64,000 nt of DNA, taken from contig JACNKX010000075.1 of the NCBI GenBank assembly GCA_014381825.1, positions 62,001 through 126,000 of the forward strand, in the 5' to 3' direction. This stretch comes from Planctomycetota bacterium (GTDB lineage: Bacteria; Planctomycetota; Planctomycetia; Pirellulales; Pirellulaceae). A program made the position numbers and the translations under genes. The first letter of the stretch is position 1, and every line of letters begins with the position of its first letter. The notes under the pieces are model-generated. The model did no database searches and was not told where the DNA came from. It was given only the letters and a program-made list of their open reading frames with translations. Positions 53,289 to 62,268 of the stretch are shown here, piece by piece.

Positions 53289-55667
53289 TTAATCCACGTC
53301 GGTCGAAACGACGAACGCAACAAGTACCTTTGTCTCAGCAACCACCGGCAGTCGTCCGAGTTGCATCAATGTTGCGCGGATGGTTATCTGTCGCTCGCCA
53401 ACAAATTGTGGGGCAACCAACGAAGTCACGCTCAGCGACGGGTTCAATTGCTCCGCCTCAACGCTAAGACGATCGGCCACGAAGACGCTGCCACCCTCTC
53501 GATCAGTCACCAGTTCAATCGCCGCTACCTCGGTCAGTCCCTTTGCACGGCTGATCGTCAGCGGAATCTCGAATGGCTGACCGGCGATGACTTCGATTTC
53601 CGGCGCATCGCAATCGATCTTCAACAACGCACCAGTCGGCAGAAACCCGATACGAGTTTGCAGTTTGCTCGACAAGTAGCGAACTCGCCCTTGAGGATCA
53701 GCTACCTGAGCGACGCCGTTCACAACCATCCGGGACGTGCGAGTCGTCTCAAGCCACTCCGGCAGGAAGACGGGATACAGGATGCGATCGACAGCAGGCG
53801 GTATCGTCAACTCTGGTCCATTGATTCCCTGCCGATGGCGACCTTGCTTGGCAGCCATCTCAAGAACGATGTTGCCATCGAACCCTTCGTCTCTCTGGAT
53901 CAAAACCGGAGCGGGAAACGTCGTGCCCCGTGGCCACTTCGTGACGTCGTTCTTTCCCTCTGCATCGATGGAGAAGGGCGGCTTCATGGTGACAGCCACC
54001 AAAACGGGCTTCAATTGTTCGGTCACATCGACTTCGCCAATCCGTGCTTGCCCGGACACATGGAGCATCGCGGCCACTGTTTCAGCGTCGGCCGCAACCG
54101 ACAACTCGATCTTCACATCGTTCTTTCCAGCAGCGATGATCGTTTGGTCGGGAATAACCACACCGTTAGGCAATCCGTCAATCTGAAGATTGATTGGATC
54201 CTTGAATCCACCAACGCGAGTTGCCTTGATCGCCAACTGCGTCTTACCGCCGAGCAGTACGTTTACGAATTCGGGACCGCTCAGCGTAAACTTTGGCGTG
54301 GCCGGACGCACGGCGAGTCGATACGTTGCCGCGCGATTGCCGCTTTGACCAGATGAATCGCTGACGATCAATTGGTAGCTGCCGTCCGCTGGAACGACAA
54401 ACTCTAACCCCGCGTCGGTCGTTCCTGGCAGATCGTCAGAGCGTTTGAGTTCTTTGCCTTCTCCATCGAGAACGCCCAGCGCGACGTCGAGCGTGGAGCC
54501 GATCGCTTCCGCTTGGAGATCGATCGCCCAAACGTCTCCCTTCTTGCCGCCCACAACATATCGATCGGAACCGAAACGCTGATCAAGAACGCCAGTTATC
54601 GCCGAGGGTATCGACAAAGACGTTGCTTCGTCGCCGCGGTGAGCTCCTTCGACGGCCTCGGGAATATCGCTGAGTATCAATGCAACTTGGTCGCCGAGAC
54701 CAATCGGAGTTTCAAGTCGCGTGAGGAACGAGTCTGTTGGTTCATCTGGAAACGTAACCGAGCGAACGATCGACTCTAACATCGCACCGCCGGTAGCAAC
54801 TCCATAACCGACAAACTCGACGTCGCGAGTTTCGCCTCGCTTCCCAGCCGCCGGAATCGCCGCGACAACCTGTGGGCCCGGCGTCAAAGCCAGTCGATAG
54901 ACGAATGAACGGTTTCCGCGAAAATCGACGTCGTAGATGCTGACGAGGTAGCGTTGCTCGCCCTTGGCGGCGAATGTAATACGAAGGTCATTCTTCGCTG
55001 TATCAGCTCCTTCCGCTACGAGGTCTCCGTTCTCGCCGCGCACCTCAACGGCCGCAGTCAGCGGGGAACCAATTGCAGCGGCCACGAGCGACAAAGTTAT
55101 CGGACCATCGTGCGGAGCGACGAAGCGAAATTGATCGACCTCCTCGATCTTGCGAATCTGACCGGAAACGATCACAGGAAGTACGTCGAGGTCATGCGGT
55201 CCCTTTCGCTTTGCCTCCTCCTTCACCTCCCCCAATTCCGACACGACAAAGCGTCCTGTTGCCGTCCCACCGTTCGCATTTGCGGCTTGCCAGCGGTAGA
55301 TTCCCGGTTTCGTGTCGGCCGGAATCGTCAGCTTCGCTGGTGTTTCGCGAGGCATCGGGAACGGACCGCGACGTGCCTTCTTCTCGAACCAGTAAGGTGG
55401 CTCTGGAACGATGACCGGTCCTGGCGTTCCCGTGAGTTCGAGAACTATCCGAGAGTCATGCACGAATGGCTGGGTGTCCGGTGTCCAATCGTAGCCGCCC
55501 AACACAACTTCAACGGTCGTTCCTGCCTGTCCACCTGATGGATAGATGTAGCCGATCGCGGGAGCTTGTTGCTGCGCCAGCGCCGTCGCGACGCACGACA
55601 TGGGAAGAGCCAAAACTGCCGCGGCGTATAGAAAGCGAGGGGAGAAGCGGAGAAGTAAGAGAGGCAT
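53289..55667 (-). CDS. Large exported PPC-domain protein
   Basis: A 792-residue protein with a signal peptide (AAAVLALPMSCVATALAQ). An IPT-like first domain (APAIGYIYPSGGQAGTTVEV) is followed by repeated beta domains of the bacterial pre-peptidase C-terminal type, with EVDQFRFVAPHDGPITLSL and DVWAIDLQAEAIGSTLDVAL among the blocks. It is the third gene of a leftward set with DUF1549/DUF1553 and DUF1501 genes, a recurrent planctomycete arrangement. It probably sits in the periplasm or on the surface; no catalytic residues are visible. Confidence 0.88.
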   Translation of the reverse strand: MPLLLLRFSPRFLYAAAVLALPMSCVATALAQQQAPAIGYIYPSGGQAGTTVEVVLGGYDWTPDTQPFVHDSRIVLELTGTPGPVIVPEPPYWFEKKARRGPFPMPRETPAKLTIPADTKPGIYRWQAANANGGTATGRFVVSELGEVKEEAKRKGPHDLDVLPVIVSGQIRKIEEVDQFRFVAPHDGPITLSLVAAAIGSPLTAAVEVRGENGDLVAEGADTAKNDLRITFAAKGEQRYLVSIYDVDFRGNRSFVYRLALTPGPQVVAAIPAAGKRGETRDVEFVGYGVATGGAMLESIVRSVTFPDEPTDSFLTRLETPIGLGDQVALILSDIPEAVEGAHRGDEATSLSIPSAITGVLDQRFGSDRYVVGGKKGDVWAIDLQAEAIGSTLDVALGVLDGEGKELKRSDDLPGTTDAGLEFVVPADGSYQLIVSDSSGQSGNRAATYRLAVRPATPKFTLSGPEFVNVLLGGKTQLAIKATRVGGFKDPINLQIDGLPNGVVIPDQTIIAAGKNDVKIELSVAADAETVAAMLHVSGQARIGEVDVTEQLKPVLVAVTMKPPFSIDAEGKNDVTKWPRGTTFPAPVLIQRDEGFDGNIVLEMAAKQGRHRQGINGPELTIPPAVDRILYPVFLPEWLETTRTSRMVVNGVAQVADPQGRVRYLSSKLQTRIGFLPTGALLKIDCDAPEIEVIAGQPFEIPLTISRAKGLTEVAAIELVTDREGGSVFVADRLSVEAEQLNPSLSVTSLVAPQFVGERQITIRATLMQLGRLPVVAETKVLVAFVVSTDVD

Positions 55668-55703
55668 CTGCTGCGTTTCCCGTGGACCTATGAGACTGAC
55701 ACC

Positions 55704-57044
55704 TCAAACCAATTCACGAACCGTCTTGCCACCATCCACTAAAGGAACGGGACGACCAAGTGGTCCGTAATAGAGCCGGTCTGGATTGATTCCAAGCAGC
55801 GTATGGATCGTGCGCAAAAGGTCGTTGACGCCAATCGGTTCTGTCGTTGGGGCGGCCGCTTGTGCGTCCGTTGCACCGATCACTTGTCCTGGCTTCGTCC
55901 CGCCGCCGGCAAAGATGACAGTTTGAGCCATTGACCAATGGTCGCGACCGGCTTGGGCGTTGACTCGCGGCGTGCGTCCCATTTCGCCCATCATCACGAC
56001 AAGCGTTTCGTCAAGCAGTCCGCGTTCTTCGAGATCCGTAACCAATGCGCTGAAAGCACGATCGGCATAGGGAATCAGATCCGTCTGCAAACTCGGAAAA
56101 CAATTGAAATGAACGTCCCATCCAGGAGCATCGACTCCGACGAACCGACAACCACCTTCGACCAATCGTCTGGCGAGGAGAGCACACTGGCCGATCTGCG
56201 TATGGCCATAACGCTCTCGCATCGCGTCCGACTCGGCATGAATATCAAATGCCTTCTTCGCGTCGGACGACGTGATCAGGCTTCGCGCTTTATCGTAATA
56301 CGTGGACATCGTCTTCGCGCGCCCCTCGACGCCACGTTCTAATTCATCGATCCCGGCTAGTAATTTACGCCGTGTCGCGATTCTGCTTTGCGACAGTCCT
56401 GCGATCGGCTGGAGGTCTTTCACTTCGAAGTCTGGCTGCGTTGGATCCGATTCGATAACGAAGGGAGCGTACTCGGCTCCGTAGAATCCCGGTCCTCCCG
56501 CTCCCATCGGATGCGGCACGCTGATGTAAGGTGGAACCGTGCTCCTTGGACCCAACTCCCGCGAGACAACGGAACCGAGGGAAGGGAAGAAATCGTTGTT
56601 CGGAATCGGGTTGTCGCCATCCGCGAAGTTCGCTCTGCGCCCGGTCATCACATAGTGATAACCCGTCGTATGCCCGTTATCACGATGGCTGTGACTGCGG
56701 AGGATCGTGTACTTGTCGGCAATCTTTGCACACAGCGGTAACTGGTCCGTGACGATGGTGCCTGGAACATTTGTGTTAATCGGACGGAAGGGGCCGCGAA
56801 TTTCTTCCGGTGCGTCCGGCTTTGGGTCCCACATGTCTTGATGAGGCGGACCACCTTCCAGAAAGAGAAAGATGCACGACTTGGCCTTCGCGCCTGCAGG
56901 CGAAGCGGCCTGGGCTTGCAACTCTAGCAGTCGTGGTAGCGTCAAGCTGCCGAACAGGCCGGTCGCGCCAAGGCGCAAAGCGTGGCGCCGTGAAACTCCA
57001 TCACAGGATTTCGAGCGCCGTGATCCAACTTTGATCTTCCACAT
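55704..57044 (-). CDS. DUF1501 Tat-exported protein, second copy
   Basis: A 446-residue DUF1501 protein. A Tat-like signal is visible in SRRHALRLGATGLFGSLTLP. Family blocks are FLFLEGGPPHQDMWDPKPDA, TDQLPLCAKIADKYTIL, GEMGRTPRVNAQAGRDHWSM and the tail RLYYGPLGRPVPLVDGGK. It lies between the DUF1549/DUF1553 gene (upstream) and the PPC gene (36 bp downstream). A perfect 31-bp-arm hairpin sits in the gap before it. Confidence 0.92.
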   Translation of the reverse strand: MWKIKVGSRRSKSCDGVSRRHALRLGATGLFGSLTLPRLLELQAQAASPAGAKAKSCIFLFLEGGPPHQDMWDPKPDAPEEIRGPFRPINTNVPGTIVTDQLPLCAKIADKYTILRSHSHRDNGHTTGYHYVMTGRRANFADGDNPIPNNDFFPSLGSVVSRELGPRSTVPPYISVPHPMGAGGPGFYGAEYAPFVIESDPTQPDFEVKDLQPIAGLSQSRIATRRKLLAGIDELERGVEGRAKTMSTYYDKARSLITSSDAKKAFDIHAESDAMRERYGHTQIGQCALLARRLVEGGCRFVGVDAPGWDVHFNCFPSLQTDLIPYADRAFSALVTDLEERGLLDETLVVMMGEMGRTPRVNAQAGRDHWSMAQTVIFAGGGTKPGQVIGATDAQAAAPTTEPIGVNDLLRTIHTLLGINPDRLYYGPLGRPVPLVDGGKTVRELV

Positions 57045-57061
57045 CGTACGTGTCTTCTTAG

Positions 57062-57137
57062 GTAGGCCGGAACAAGTCTTCGCAGTTCCGGCGTCTGAGA
57101 AACCCTGCCGGAACTGCGAAGACTTGTTCCGGCCTAC
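57062..57137. repeat. Perfect long hairpin within the DUF1549-DUF1501 gap, REP-like
   Basis: Arms 57062-57092 and 57107-57137 (31 nt each) are exact reverse complements with a 14-nt loop; the left arm begins GTAGGCCGGAACAAGTCTTC. It fills most of the 103-bp gap between two co-directional genes, so in mRNA it would form a very stable stem. No T-run follows on either strand. Confidence 0.85.
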
Positions 57138-57147
57138 AAGTTACGAC

Positions 57148-59580
57148 CTAATGATTGAACATGAATTCCTTCGAGTTGAGCAGCGCCCATTGTACGTCTT
57201 CGGCGGCTGCACGGCGATCAATGGCTGCATCTCCAAATGCCTGCAACATCAACGACCGCTCGTTGTCAGTCGGTCGACGCGACAACATCCCTAGATATAA
57301 CTCGTCGATAATCGCGTCGGGCGTCAAATCAGAACTAGCCAATTGGCGAGATTTTCCGTGTCGATCCTGAACCTTCGCCATGATCTCGGGCGAATTCAAC
57401 AAATGGAGCGATTGGGCAATGCTTGGTTCGCCGCTTCGCTCGCACTCGCAAACGCTGGCGCGAACCGGTCTTCCAAAAATCCGAAAGAAGTACGAAGGCA
57501 TCCGGTTATCCCAGACCTGAATCGCCCGATAGCCATCTGGCCAGCCGTTGAACTTTTCGGGGACGCCCGTGGATTGGCTGATCGCGTCGAGCAAGACTTC
57601 GGCGGGTAACGTCTTGTACGTCGCATGCGAAAAATTTTGGACATCTGCTTCATTCGAGTTGTTCGACTCAGTGTTCAACTGGTAGGCACGTGATTGCAGT
57701 AACGTTCGAGTAAACGCCTTCAGATCGTACTTAACTTCACGCATGTACTCAGCCAAAGCATTCATCAGCGGTTCGTTTGACGCGGGATTTGTATCGCGCA
57801 TATCGTCGATTGGTTCAACCAGTCCACGTCCGAAGTAATGCGCCCAGATTCGATTCGCGATTGCCTTAGCAAAGAATGGATTCGACTCGGAGGTCATCCA
57901 AGCGGCCAACGCGACGCGTCGGTCACTCGCAGAAGCGAAGTCAGTTGGCTCACCACCGAGCGGACGCGCGGCAATTGTTTCGCCAGTTCGAGGATGCGGC
58001 AGATCCTTGCCACCGAGTGACACAACCGCTTCGTTACCATTGGGCAGTTTCTTCAGCTTTAGCCCGGTAAAGAAGCCTGCGAGCCCGACGTAATCCGTTT
58101 GGCTCCAGCGCTCGGACGGATGATGGTGACATTGAGCACACTCGATCCGCACGCCCAGCAACAACTGGCTGATCGAACGACTAGCTTCGTCGGGCTTCTT
58201 CAATATTTTGTAAAACGAAGCTGGCCCTTCGGCGGTCGTGTTTCCTTGAACGGTTAGCAGGTCGCGAGCAAACTCATCGAAGGGCCGGTTCTCGCGAAAC
58301 TGTCGTCGCAACCATCGTTGCATCGCGACCGTCCCCTGAGGCGAAATCTGTAATTGGTCCGCGCGCAGAATATCGAGCCAACGCATGGTCCAATAATCGA
58401 CGTACTCGTCTCGCTCAAGCAGTCGGTCGATCAGGCGCGTTCGCTTGTCGGACGAGTTGTCTGCAAGAAACTCAAGGACTTCGCGAGACGTTGGAAGCGT
58501 ACCGATCGCGTCGAGATAGACTCGACGGAGGAACGTGGCATCATCGGCGGAGTCACTCGGTTCGATCCCAAGCTGCTGAAGCTTGTCCCAAACGAGACGG
58601 TCGATAAAGTTGGCTTCGGGCGGGCGTTGAAACTCGACGTCGGGGCGGGGCAGGGTGATGCGGCTAACGGCAACATGGCCAAGATAGCGGACAAGAATCG
58701 CGGCTTCGCCAGGAATGTCACTGGCCTCGACCAACCCACGTTCATTGACTTCGGCGATTGAACTCGCATTGGATTCGTATTCAGCCTCGGCCGTCACGCA
58801 GCGCCGGCTGCCTGCACCATCAACGGCCGTCACACGAAGCTGCTGCGATCCACCGGCAAGAAGGCTCTGTTGGAGCGGCTCGACTTCGACGGCGACGATT
58901 CGACTAGTTTGCAATTCATCGTCATCAAGGCGAGCTCCCTCGGTGATCCATCGCTTTAATCGTTCGTACTGATAACTTTGGGGTTCGATCTTTCGACCGC
59001 CGCCATGCGGAATTTCAGCAGCGCCCTTCCGTAGCAACAGACTGTGAGCTGGGACCGTCACCGAGACTCTTCGGCCACGCCCTTCCTTAACGATCGCGGC
59101 GAAGTCGGCTGCCACATCGAAGCCGAAAATACTTAGCTTGAAACCGTTCTGGCCCTCGGCCTTGCCATGGCAACCACCGGCGTTGCAGCGTGCCTTTGTC
59201 AGCAGAGGAACAATCTCGTTGTGAAATGAGACCGGCTCAGGAGCGGTCAGGTGACGCACTTCGAGTGGCACACGCACTTCTTCGCCGTTAAGGCCGACAA
59301 CAATCTCAGTCTGTCCATTACTCAGCGGATGAATCAGTCCAGTTGAATCGATGACGGCGATCGCGGGCTGTGCGATCTTGTAGGTCGCTGATCGCGACAC
59401 GTCGATCGTCATACGATTTGTTTGCGAATCGCTGACGAGGAGCTGTTGCGACGACTCGGGACGGTCCAGCACGACCGACTCGGGACTCACCACGATGCGA
59501 GCGAAGCTAGAACTGCTGAGCGATACTGCAAAGAGTGTCGACATGAGAACGAGGAAGCTATGGTGCCATACTCGAAACAT
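57148..59580 (-). CDS. Planctomycete DUF1549/DUF1553 protein with cytochrome-like and Ig-like domains
   Basis: A protein of about 810 residues from ATG 59580; the frame is open for 32 more codons upstream, where the residues do not look like a signal. After the signal (FLVLMSTLFAVSLSSSSFA) come a BIG2-like beta domain and the PSCyt-type motif CNAGGCHGKAEGQNGF. Next are DUF1549 (IDRLVWDKLQQLGIEPSDSA, FLRRVYLDAIGTLPTSREVL) and C-terminal DUF1553 (NPFFAKAIANRIWAHYFGRG, TRTLLQSRAYQLNTESN). It is the first gene of the set with DUF1501 and the PPC protein. Exported; function unknown. Confidence 0.92.
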   Translation of the reverse strand: MFRVWHHSFLVLMSTLFAVSLSSSSFARIVVSPESVVLDRPESSQQLLVSDSQTNRMTIDVSRSATYKIAQPAIAVIDSTGLIHPLSNGQTEIVVGLNGEEVRVPLEVRHLTAPEPVSFHNEIVPLLTKARCNAGGCHGKAEGQNGFKLSIFGFDVAADFAAIVKEGRGRRVSVTVPAHSLLLRKGAAEIPHGGGRKIEPQSYQYERLKRWITEGARLDDDELQTSRIVAVEVEPLQQSLLAGGSQQLRVTAVDGAGSRRCVTAEAEYESNASSIAEVNERGLVEASDIPGEAAILVRYLGHVAVSRITLPRPDVEFQRPPEANFIDRLVWDKLQQLGIEPSDSADDATFLRRVYLDAIGTLPTSREVLEFLADNSSDKRTRLIDRLLERDEYVDYWTMRWLDILRADQLQISPQGTVAMQRWLRRQFRENRPFDEFARDLLTVQGNTTAEGPASFYKILKKPDEASRSISQLLLGVRIECAQCHHHPSERWSQTDYVGLAGFFTGLKLKKLPNGNEAVVSLGGKDLPHPRTGETIAARPLGGEPTDFASASDRRVALAAWMTSESNPFFAKAIANRIWAHYFGRGLVEPIDDMRDTNPASNEPLMNALAEYMREVKYDLKAFTRTLLQSRAYQLNTESNNSNEADVQNFSHATYKTLPAEVLLDAISQSTGVPEKFNGWPDGYRAIQVWDNRMPSYFFRIFGRPVRASVCECERSGEPSIAQSLHLLNSPEIMAKVQDRHGKSRQLASSDLTPDAIIDELYLGMLSRRPTDNERSLMLQAFGDAAIDRRAAAEDVQWALLNSKEFMFNH

Positions 59581-59794
59581 CGGGTAGCAATCGGTGGGCT
59601 TGAGGGCAGGAAGATCGGCGTATGGTCGAGGCTTCGCATTATAAGACAAGCCGCTCGCCTTGTCGAAGCGAAACACACTCAGTTGGTTGCGAAGCGTCGC
59701 ATCGTTGGGCTAGCGTGATTCCCTCGCCTAGAAGTCCCTACTAGGATGACTCACATGAATTGAACGTACACGAACGTTTTGGAGATGTTTGGTC

Positions 59795-60688
59795 ATGCCG
59801 ATCTCGTTTAGCTGTCCTCATTGTGGCCATGCAACCCAGGCTGCGGACCATTTCGCGGGCCAAACGGGACCATGCGTTTCCTGTGGCGCTCAAGTGACGA
59901 TTCCGATGGCAGGAGGGTACCAGGGCGGTGGCCCACCCGTTAGATCCTCGTCATCGAGTTCGGCGGGAGCGATGGTCGGCTTTGTGCTCGTGGCGGCTCT
60001 GGGAGTCATGATTGTCGGTGGCGGGGTGCTGGCACTGTTGTTATTAGCCGTAAAGACGGGACCGCAACGCGCGCCTCGAAATGAGTGCGCGACCAATTTG
60101 AAACAGATCGGCCTAGCGATGCATAACTATCATGACGTGTACAAGACGTTTCCGCCGGCCTTCATTCCGGACGAGAATGGCGAACCGGAACGCAGTTGGC
60201 GAGTCCTCCTCTTGCCCTTTCTCGACCAACAGACAATGTTCCAACAGTACGACTTCAACGAACCTTGGGACGCACCTGAGAATCAGTTCGCCGTCAGCAC
60301 AGACGTGCCAACGTACCGCTGTCCGTCTGACCCCACCAGCGCGCCAACAGATACGAGCTACGTCGTCCTAACAGGACCAGGCACGATTTTTGAGGAAGGC
60401 AAAGATCCCTCGATTCGTAACATCATCGACGGGACATCAAACACCATCATGGCGGTGGAACTAAGCGGATCAGGCATCAACTGGTGCGAGCCCAAGGACT
60501 TGGATGTCGCGGAATTCGTGGCGATGTTCGGGACCAGCCGAACTGGCATGTCGTCGAGCCCGCACCCTGGCGGGTTAAACGTTCTCATGGCCGATGGCTC
60601 CGTGCAGTTCTTGAGTTTCAATATCGACGCCACCCTGGCGGAAGCATTGGCGACATGCAACGGACAAGAGCCGGTCGGCGCGTGGTAA
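59795..60688 (+). CDS. Zinc-ribbon/TM/DUF1559 protein
   Basis: A 297-residue protein from ATG 59795 (an ATG two codons earlier is possible; GGAGATG lies upstream). Residues 5-32 form a zinc ribbon with CPHC and CVSC. A Ser/Gly linker leads to one helix (GAMVGFVLVAALGVMIVGGG), then a DUF1559 domain: NECATNLKQIGLAMHNYHDV and, at the end, HPGGLNVLMADGSVQFLSF. It has no prepilin cleavage motif, so unlike the pseudopilin at 16736 it should stay as a membrane protein with the ribbon in the cytoplasm. Confidence 0.9.
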   Translation: MPISFSCPHCGHATQAADHFAGQTGPCVSCGAQVTIPMAGGYQGGGPPVRSSSSSSAGAMVGFVLVAALGVMIVGGGVLALLLLAVKTGPQRAPRNECATNLKQIGLAMHNYHDVYKTFPPAFIPDENGEPERSWRVLLLPFLDQQTMFQQYDFNEPWDAPENQFAVSTDVPTYRCPSDPTSAPTDTSYVVLTGPGTIFEEGKDPSIRNIIDGTSNTIMAVELSGSGINWCEPKDLDVAEFVAMFGTSRTGMSSSPHPGGLNVLMADGSVQFLSFNIDATLAEALATCNGQEPVGAW

Positions 60689-60852
60689 GAGACTAATTAC
60701 TGGCGCATCACATTACTGGCGCATAACAACTCGCCAAGAGGCGACGTGTTATCGCCCGGCTCGCCACACGGCGGAGCGGGGCAATCCCCTTTTTCAATGT
60801 CATCGTCGACATTGCCATCACGTCGGATGCTTGGCCATTTCGAAACGCGCAA

Positions 60853-62058
60853 CTAGGCGCCGTACTTACCAAGCCGTCCGGCGTTTGCAAGCGCTAGCGT
60901 CATTAGGTGCTTCGCTTCGAACTGGCCAAGGCCCCCGCGAATACAGGTGTCCTCGCCAAACGACGTTAGTCCGTCGGGGCGGCAGCAACCGGACGCGAGC
61001 AGCGTCGGGACGGGATGCCAACTGTGGTTGCTTAGAAAGCTGGGAGTGCTGTGATCGCCGGTAACGATCGTTACTGTTGGATTCAGATCTAGGACGCGAG
61101 GGATAATCGCGTCGAACTCTTCCGTCCGCTTCACTTTGGCATCGAAGTTGCCATCTTCGCCCGTGCTGTCGGTGTACTTGAAGTGAATGAAGAAGAAGTC
61201 GTAGTCGTTCCAATGCTGCTTCAACACATCCATTTGATCGTCCAGCGTTTGGGCATGGCCAACAATGTCCATTCCAACCAGCCGTGCCAGACCTTTGTAC
61301 ATCGGATAAACGGCAATCGCAGCGGCCTTCAAGCCGTAAACCTGTTCGTAACTGGGCAAGTCGGGCTTAGCGGCGAAGCCTCGCATCGTGTGAAAGTTGG
61401 CTCTCTCTTCGTCCTTCAGAATCTCGCGAGCTTGAGTCAGAAATTGCTTGGCAACATCAACCGTCTTTTGGCTCGCCTCGTCGTCGGCGACTGGATCAAG
61501 CGGCGGGACGCCGGTCGCTTGTGGATCAGTATCGCGGACATTGCCGCCAAGTCCCGCGCCGCGCAGCACGACGACGAAACGATGTTCTTTCACGGGTTCG
61601 ACGAAGATCTCGATTCCAGGAATTGAAACCTCGCGCAACTTGATCGCCAGCGGAGCGCTCTCTTCCGTTGGGATTCGGCCCGCCCGGCGATCCGAGATGT
61701 TTCCATCGGCATCCAACGTGCAGAAGTTGCAGCGGATGGCGACGTCGCCTTGTTGCAGTTCGAATCCGATTCCCGTCGCCTCAAGCGCGCCGCGTCCGAT
61801 CAAGTACTTAATCGGATCGTAGCCGAACAAACCAAGATGGCCGGGCCCACTGCCAGGACTGATGCCATGCGCGACGGGAATGCTTGCACCTTGAACGCCC
61901 TTCTTTGCCAGAGCATCGAGGTGTGGGGTGTTAGCCGCTTCAAGTTCCGTCTTGCCACCCGCTTCCCAAGGCAGTCCGCCAAGCCCATCGGCAACGAGCA
62001 TGACGATCTTCGAGTCGTTCTTGATAAACAACTCACGTGTGAGAGTATGCGTGTCCAT
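60853..62058 (-). CDS. apgM: Cofactor-independent phosphoglycerate mutase, archaeal type
   Basis: A 401-residue 2,3-bisphosphoglycerate-independent phosphoglycerate mutase of the ApgM group in the alkaline phosphatase superfamily. It interconverts 3- and 2-phosphoglycerate in glycolysis. Seen are the N-terminal metal site MLVADGLGGLP, then ANTPHLDALAKKGVQGASIP and GISPGSGPGHLGLFGYDP, and the late metal block VTIVTGDHSTPSFLSNHSWH. AAGGGATC precedes the ATG. It is divergent from pgi, so both glycolytic genes share one upstream region. Confidence 0.93.
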   Translation of the reverse strand: MDTHTLTRELFIKNDSKIVMLVADGLGGLPWEAGGKTELEAANTPHLDALAKKGVQGASIPVAHGISPGSGPGHLGLFGYDPIKYLIGRGALEATGIGFELQQGDVAIRCNFCTLDADGNISDRRAGRIPTEESAPLAIKLREVSIPGIEIFVEPVKEHRFVVVLRGAGLGGNVRDTDPQATGVPPLDPVADDEASQKTVDVAKQFLTQAREILKDEERANFHTMRGFAAKPDLPSYEQVYGLKAAAIAVYPMYKGLARLVGMDIVGHAQTLDDQMDVLKQHWNDYDFFFIHFKYTDSTGEDGNFDAKVKRTEEFDAIIPRVLDLNPTVTIVTGDHSTPSFLSNHSWHPVPTLLASGCCRPDGLTSFGEDTCIRGGLGQFEAKHLMTLALANAGRLGKYGA

Positions 62059-62268
62059 ATTTTGATCCCTTAGGGCGTTCGCCGTGCTCCGAATTGATCT
62101 GACTCGTTTAACAGCAAGGTGTTTGATTCAAGCCAATCTTCCTACCACAAACGTGCGTTTCGACCAAGGTGTGGCGAGTGCGAGGCGGGTAGTAAGGTCT
62201 GACATCGTCAGCTATCTTCGATGGTTGATCGGGCAACAATTTTCACGGACTGGACAAGGATCATCCGC

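Noticed and set aside
53199-54356. A 385-codon plus-strand frame opposite the PPC protein gene
   Set aside because: It is the antisense shadow of a well-supported exported protein with signal peptide and domain blocks on the minus strand.
54954-55538. A 194-codon plus-strand frame inside the PPC gene
   Set aside because: Shadow frame without start signal or recognisable protein features.
60708-60890. A 60-codon minus-strand frame between the DUF1559 gene and apgM
   Set aside because: Overlaps the end of apgM, with no start signal and no conserved pattern.
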